Positions 57,912 to 64,000 of a DNA stretch of 64,000 nt are shown one piece after another. The DNA lies in assembly GCA_032871835.1 (NCBI GenBank), contig CM065299.1:496001-560000 (forward strand). The letters run 5' to 3'. Position numbers and translations under genes: made by a program. The stretch's first letter is position 1, and every line of letters starts with the position of its first letter. This DNA is from Dipteronia dyeriana. Taxonomy: Eukaryota; Streptophyta; Magnoliopsida; Sapindales; Sapindaceae. Under the pieces are notes generated by a model, which was not told the origin of the DNA, ran no database searches, and saw only the letters and a list, made by a program, of their open reading frames with translations.

Positions 57912-60349
57912 TGTGTGTTTTGAAGAAGAAGAAGAAAAATGAAAACTTGTTTACAGTTTACAATGAAGAAAAATGAAAACCTGTCAATCATCTATCTCTC
58001 TATCTCCCTCCCTCCCTCCATACTCTATTACTCTGCACACACAAATGAAGAAGAAGAGTGAGCGATGAGATTTGTCATTTGTGGGGACTTTTCTTTTTTT
58101 TTTTTTTGGTTTAATTTACTCCGGTGTATTTGATCTTTTGGGTAATGAATTTTTAAGATTTTTAATCGGTTGAAAAGAAGGGGTGTGTATGTGTCAATGT
58201 GTGGTGTGGTGCATCCAGCTAAGATTCTGCTGGTGTCTAGTGTTCACTGACTTGTTACTGTTTTGTTTTTTGTTTTTTTTTTCTTTTTTCTTTTTCTTTT
58301 GGGAGAATAGTTACTCCATTTCAATGTAATTAGTTGTTGATGGCTTTTTATGAGTATTTCTTTATTGATTGAAGATCGAAGAATGAAGAGTGTTTTTATT
58401 TTTGTCCATTTCTTACTTCTTACTCATTTTTATGTTTGATTTAGTTTAAGAGTTTGAGATATTAAGCAAGATTTTTTGGATCTACTAGATTTATACTAGA
58501 TTTTTTTTTTTTTTTTTTTTGGGAAAGCTGACACATGTGTAATTAATATTTGTGGAAAATGATACCGTTATAATGCAATTTATTTCTGGAGTATTCTTGT
58601 ACGGTGATTTTGTGCTATTTTCATGTTAAAAAATATCTTCTTTGTTTTTACTGTATTGGTTTTAAAAAAAGTTTACCGACTTACTGGATAGACAAAAGAG
58701 ATAGTTCATTTCTTTTTTGTCACTATGATATGTATTTTTTTTAAAAAAATGTTACAAGTTCATTTCTGACAACATTAAGAGATTGATTATTTACATCAAA
58801 ATGGACGATTCCATTATTTTTAGAAAAAAAAAAAGAGCAATAGATTTATCGATTCATAACAATAAGAGCATCTCAATCTAAATATATATTCTTAAGTTTA
58901 GAAATAGTGTTATAACATTTTTATTCACTATGCGTTTTCTATCTTTAATTTATTTTTTTAAAGAAATATATATTTACATCTTCATTGTAATTATTTAAAG
59001 TAAAACATATATCTATTTTATGATCAATTGTAATAAAATAATTATTATATTTTTTTTAATCTTTTATTTTATAATTAAATAAGTATTAATATTAATGAAG
59101 ATCAAAAGCCAAATTAAGTTTTGACCAAATGTACGAAGACAAAAATAGAAGACTTAACAAGTCCCAACAGAAAGATATTTTTTTGGTGTGTTTATGTTTT
59201 AATGGTATTTTTATTGAAATTGAAGTTGTTATTAAATTAGAATCAGTTACACAGAGGTGACAGAACATGCTTGCTGTTAGAAATGTAAAGAAGGCATAAT
59301 TATATTTATGTTGAAAATTAATAAAAGATGTGCATGTCTTATAATAAAGTTGGAGAAAAATTAATGGAATTTTCTGTTATATTTATGGAGTCATAAATGG
59401 AAAAGCAAATAGAAATAAAATCCCAAAGAGTGACAGAAATGATAATTAGGACCCACAAAAAGCCTGTTTATAATCAATTAATCAAAGTTGAATAATCCTA
59501 AGTCCTAATGATTTAAACTACAAATTGATGATGAGGACATTGAGATGGATAATTACACAAATGATGGTGAAATCAAAAAAACAAAATTTTTAAAAAATAA
59601 TTATAATAATAATTTGAGTTGATATGTGAGCGGGAATTTGGGTTTTTGTTTGCCGACAATTGCGCTGGTCATTCAGTCAACAAAATCGGTCTTCACTCAG
59701 AGTTTCAGTTCACATCACCCAAATAATTGTCAAAATTTTCACATAAATTTTACGCACAGTACATATAGATTTCGGTAGAAATATATGTAATATAAAAAAA
59801 AAAAAATGTGATTGAGTTGATCCGATTTATCTTGTATGTTTGGTGTGATGGAATAGGAGAGAAATGAAAAGACTAATATCTTGTTTAGATCGTTAAACGA
59901 GAGAGAAAATAAAAGAAATCGAAGGAAAATAAAGAAATAATTCTCTTTGTTTTATCTAATTTGGTTTCCATCCAAATTTAAAAGAAATATGGAATTAATA
60001 ATTTTTTAATATCCCAAAACTAATCCTATTAATATTATATATTTATATCGTTGAAAGAATGTTATTTTCGTAAATAGTATAAAATGAATTCATTTATTTT
60101 CCTCTTCAAATAAGATCGGTTTCATTTTTTTTCTTTTACATTTATATGCATCTAAACAACAATTATTAAAAAGACTTTCTTTTCTCTCTTATTCCATCAA
60201 ATTCAAATATAGTGTAAAATTACTATTTGCTTTCTTAGTTACATATTTTGTTACCATTGAAGTATGGTTCAATATTTACTTTCTTTTTTTGACAATGTCC
60301 ATTAATTGAGAACCATGTTTTTATTTTATTTTTTAAGTTTTTACCATTT
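57912..60349. other. Formin promoter side and AT-rich intergenic DNA
   Basis: 57912-58070 is CT/GAA-rich (minus-strand leader of the formin, with GGGAGGGAGGGAG). T runs lie at 58090-58105 and 58500-58520. Beyond about 58.3 kb no gene, RNA or element border is recognisable. Confidence 0.5.
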
Positions 60350-60430
60350 GTAGGATTCAAACCATTAATCTGTAAGCTATTTACCCAATCCTCAAACCGG
60401 TCCATCTATCAGTTGAGCTATGCTCTTTTT
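60350..60430 (-). repeat. tRNA-derived SINE-like head
   Basis: On the minus strand AAAAAGAGCATAGCTCAACT, GATAGATGGACCGGTTTGAG and later AATGGTTTGAATCC supply an A box (TAGCTCAACTGA) and a B box (GGTTTGAATCC) about 55 bp apart, typical of RNA polymerase III SINE heads. A body and tail toward lower coordinates are AT-rich and unclear. Confidence 0.5.
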
Positions 60431-60764
60431 AGCTTGATATTTACTTTCTTAATTACATATTTTGTTATCTTTAGAATCCGTAATATTATAATTTAATGAC
60501 TATAGCTACAGTTTTGATGGTAATGTTTTTGGAAAGTTAACGTAATTATTTGTAAAAGCATGCAATTTAAAATTTTATTTGTGGTTAGTTTGATTTTGTT
60601 TTTAAAAATTTAAAATCATATTATTTTATAATTTTGATATAAAATGATGTTCGACAAACTTTCAAAAACGATTAATCGATAATCTAACAAGTTTTGACGA
60701 TGATCGTAAGAAGCAGGTGATAGGCTTACTTTTTAAAATTGAGCATAGAATATTTTATTCCATC

Positions 60765-61230
60765 ATTTGATGAATCTTTTAAAATATCATTATTATCTTT
60801 ATGAAATTAATTTAAAATTATTTATATACATTATTTCATTTCATTTCATTTCAAAATTAAATATGGTTTCGATTTATAAATATTTTTATTATTCTTATGG
60901 ATTTTTTTTTTCTAATTTAAATATTTTACTTAAATATTGAATTAATATATATAATTAATGAAACAAATGAAATTGAGTCATAAACTTATGTATATTTTAA
61001 TCATTGTAACTAATCTCAACACTTTTGAAATAAAATTATCAAATATATGTTTACTGACACAATTAATTAAATATCTACGGATTAACTTCATAGTTGAGTA
61101 TACATACAATAAAGCTAACTGTGATTATCTTAAACAACACAATTAATTAAATATCTACGAATTAACTTCATAGTTGATTATATATACAACAAAGCTAATT
61201 GTGTTTATCGTAAAAGTTACAATAAGACCA
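60765..61230. repeat. Dispersed AT-rich repeat, copy 2, with internal tandem duplication
   Basis: Parallel to 14345-14790. In addition a unit of about 80 bp (CAATTAATTAAATATCTACG, ATTAACTTCATAGTTGA, ACAAAGCTAA) is present twice head to tail at 61060-61220, once in the other copy. Confidence 0.65.
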
Positions 61231-64000
61231 AATTGGATCTTACACTTATTAAAATATTACATTTCAAATCCAAAATTTTAATAGGGTATAATATATAAAT
61301 CAATTAATATAATTTTTAAATTTGGAAAGAAAAAAAAAAGGTGACGCAAAGTGCACCATCATAAATAAATATTAGTATAATTATACAAATAGACAAAGGA
61401 GAAACTCGTGTAAGGCAAGCAACTTTGATAATGTAATTATGATTTTTGTTAGACAGGATATATCTACCCTATCTAAATCACATAATTATATAATTATAAT
61501 TAAAATGAATTGAAACAACAAATGTTTACAGATAGAAATTAAATAACCGTTAAAACAAAAGTTGAAGTGAAAAATTATATTTATATCAATTTTTTTATCA
61601 ATTCTAGGACCCTAAACAATTCTCTAATGTTAGTCTCTAAGTTATGCTCGGGTTTAGAATTATAATCACCGATATAACAATGTTCGAGATTCCAAATTTG
61701 AGCAGCATTATATATTTCTCTAATCTATACCAAATTTGAAAATTTTCATACGATCTTAAAAATTATCAAATGTGATATTAAGAACATGATAATCCTCAAA
61801 ATTGTATGAAAAAAGTTAGTCATAACCGAAGAATTATCGAAGTGTGGTACCATTAAAACTAATGTTCGAAAGTACATTCTTAGACAATCGTCAGCCGTCT
61901 TGATTATGATAAAATGAATTGTATTAGGAGGTGGGTAAAAAAAAAGGGGTGATTAAATGTGATTTGATTAATTTGTCGGTCGATCTGTGTGGAGTTAAAA
62001 TCATTTGTCTATCCTGGTTACACTGTTTTAATTTGAATATTAAGATATATATTTTTTTAAAGAGATTGAATATTTATTTTATATATAGGAAAAATAATTA
62101 AAAATATATAAATTTCCATCCACTTAGACATTAGGCACTGGATTGCTGTCAAATTAGCGTCTAATGTTTACTAGAACACGACTGAAAACACATCTCATTC
62201 TAACTTATAAGAGCAACTGAAAACACATCTCATTCTAACTTCTAAGAGCAACTCTAATCCAATACACGAAATATTACATAATTTTGTCATAAAAAAAAAA
62301 AGCATTTTCCTTATTACACTAAAAGAGCATCTTTAAAAAAAATTATTGAAATACATATTTTTACGGTACTAATGTATATGTATTCCCAAATGTATTAATT
62401 AATAATGGAATATAATAAATTAAATATGTATATCAATATGGGTAACATTTTGAAAATCCCAATAAGATCTTTCTAACATTATATTTTTTAGGGATATATA
62501 TTAATATAATAAAGTATGTGAAGATTAAATTTATAAATCTAAAATATATAAACATTGATATAATATATAACTGAGAAAAAAAGGGTGTTTGGTATCGCAA
62601 CATTGCCTATCAAATTTAGTGAGCACCCGTAGCTTTGCCAATTTTATTTGACGTGGATGATATGTTGGTTAGAGATTATTTTTTAATGTTTTGTATAGGG
62701 ATGGTGTGTTGATCGAAGATACTCTTAAATATATTAATATATTGTGTTAAACAAACAAGTGTACGGTCATCATGTGACAAAAGAGTGAAGACTATACTAT
62801 ACACCCACGACCATAGGAAAAAAATTTAACCTTATATATAAATAAATAAAATAAAATAATTTAATGGAAGACTGAGGACACATGGTATGCATGGACTATG
62901 GACTATGGACTATGAAGCACCGACACTTTGATTGTGATATAAAAATAATAATTTGCATATAAATAAAAAATCATTTAGAATAATATATATATATATTTCA
63001 TGATTCATGAACCAAATTTGGTACTTTGTTGAGTGTTCTATACACACAAATAATTCAATTAATGTTTCTCACTTGCAAATTTGAGACCCCAAATAGAATA
63101 ACTTCATGAAATTATTATTTTTAGCATTCTTTTATTGGGTTCATTTCAGAGATTTTGTTTTTTTTTGTTTAAGTCATAACAAAAAATAATTTTAAATGCC
63201 ACTTACAGCATTTCATCTAGGTTGATTCCGGTTCTGAAAATACCCTAGTGAACATGTGCTTGCTAGTCGTTTTTTTTAGATCTATCTAATGATAAAATGT
63301 TTTTAAAAATAATTATTATAAAACTATCAGAGGGAACAATAATTGATGTTAGATAAATAGTAATAAAATATATGATAATAATAAGAAGGATTAAGAATTT
63401 AAGTGAGGTTGTGAGGGAGGGACTATATGGAGCCGACATAAATTAAATAAAAAATGAAAATATGGGAATTACTATTTAGTGCAATTATTTTATGTTTAAT
63501 TTAATTAAAGAACAAATTGAGTCAAATTTATTCATGTTCACGCGTGAGCATGACAATGTCACACCGTTTTTCGTAATTTGGGAAAGTTTAGAAACTTGTC
63601 GTTTGAAAATATATATAATAACATGGTACATAGTCAATGGTGGTATACGATTCCATGTAATTATTGGATCATCATTTTGTGTTTTCTTTTATATATATAT
63701 AAATTAGCATGATCTAAATAATTACTGTAAATTAGCATGATAATGATGAAATTTACTGATGGTGCAATTCATAAATAATGATCAGAATTATGTTTTATTC
63801 CGATAAGATATGTCGTTTGAATTTTCTGGTAAATAATTACATAGTCAAAGATCATAATTTATTATTTCTCAACAATCGTAGGGTTTAATGAAAACCCAAT
63901 TTCAAACTTAAGTTCACTAAATGGGTTTGAAAATTTTATCAATTATAATAATAATAAATAAAAACCCTAAAACCCACATGTCAAGTGCAATTTTAGTAGT
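61231..64000. other. AT-rich intergenic DNA to the window end
   Basis: No supported gene. A 37-39 bp unit (CTGAAAACACATCTCATTCT) is tandemly repeated at about 62180-62250. GGACTATGGACTATGGACTA occurs near 62895. Short open frames (for example 63492-63707) have no recognisable content. Confidence 0.5.

Noticed and set aside
1..64000. CRISPR arrays, operons, or a bacterial-type defence system
   Set aside because: Intron-containing plant genes and plant mobile elements dominate; repeats present are microsatellites, LTRs or tandem duplications without spacer structure.

Overview
This window is nuclear DNA of a flowering plant, most likely a eudicot. Coding exons carry GT-AG introns, intergenic DNA is AT-rich, and large parts are made of plant-type mobile DNA (Copia LTR retrotransposons, Mutator-like, hAT and Harbinger-like elements, MITEs and SINE-like debris). 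The species cannot be fixed from sequence alone.

Positions 1 to about 50 kb hold a tandem array of family 1 UDP-glycosyltransferases that resemble the UGT74 group. Five look intact: 5175-6715 (+), 7974-9601 (-), 21785-23448 (+), 24117-25726 (+) and 48082-49575 (+). Three are broken: 1-204 (-, cut by the window edge), 1059-2716 (-) and 10320-10815 (+). All intact copies share one intron at the same place. The minus-strand copy has a second intron. The copies at 24.1 kb and 48.1 kb are a young duplicate pair now separated by about 22 kb of mobile DNA. Four of the five intact copies have lost the tryptophan at position 22 of the PSPG donor-binding box, replaced by Phe or Leu.

From 10 to 21 kb the array is interrupted by hAT and Mutator-like non-autonomous elements and by Copia fragments. 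From 27 to 47 kb lie a decayed LTR retrotransposon (26963-31275), a fairly complete but defective minus-strand Copia element (about 31.4-38.1 kb), and an 8 kb Mutator-like element of Kaonashi type (39141-47067). The latter carries both a mudrA-type transposase (+) and a DUF1985/Ulp1-protease-like gene (-), and it is nested inside a smaller Harbinger-like element.

The last part is ordinary single-copy DNA: an ACOT9/10-like acyl-CoA thioesterase with five exons (50575-52775, +), and convergent to it a class I formin of the FH1 type with four exons (53461-57911, -). From 58 kb to the end I see no gene, only AT-rich repeats and a SINE-like piece.

I find no convincing previously undescribed system. 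The most interesting observations are the hAT insertion exactly at the stop codon of one UGT, the PSPG substitutions shared by the array, the MITE that distinguishes the two youngest UGT copies, and the nested Kaonashi-type element.
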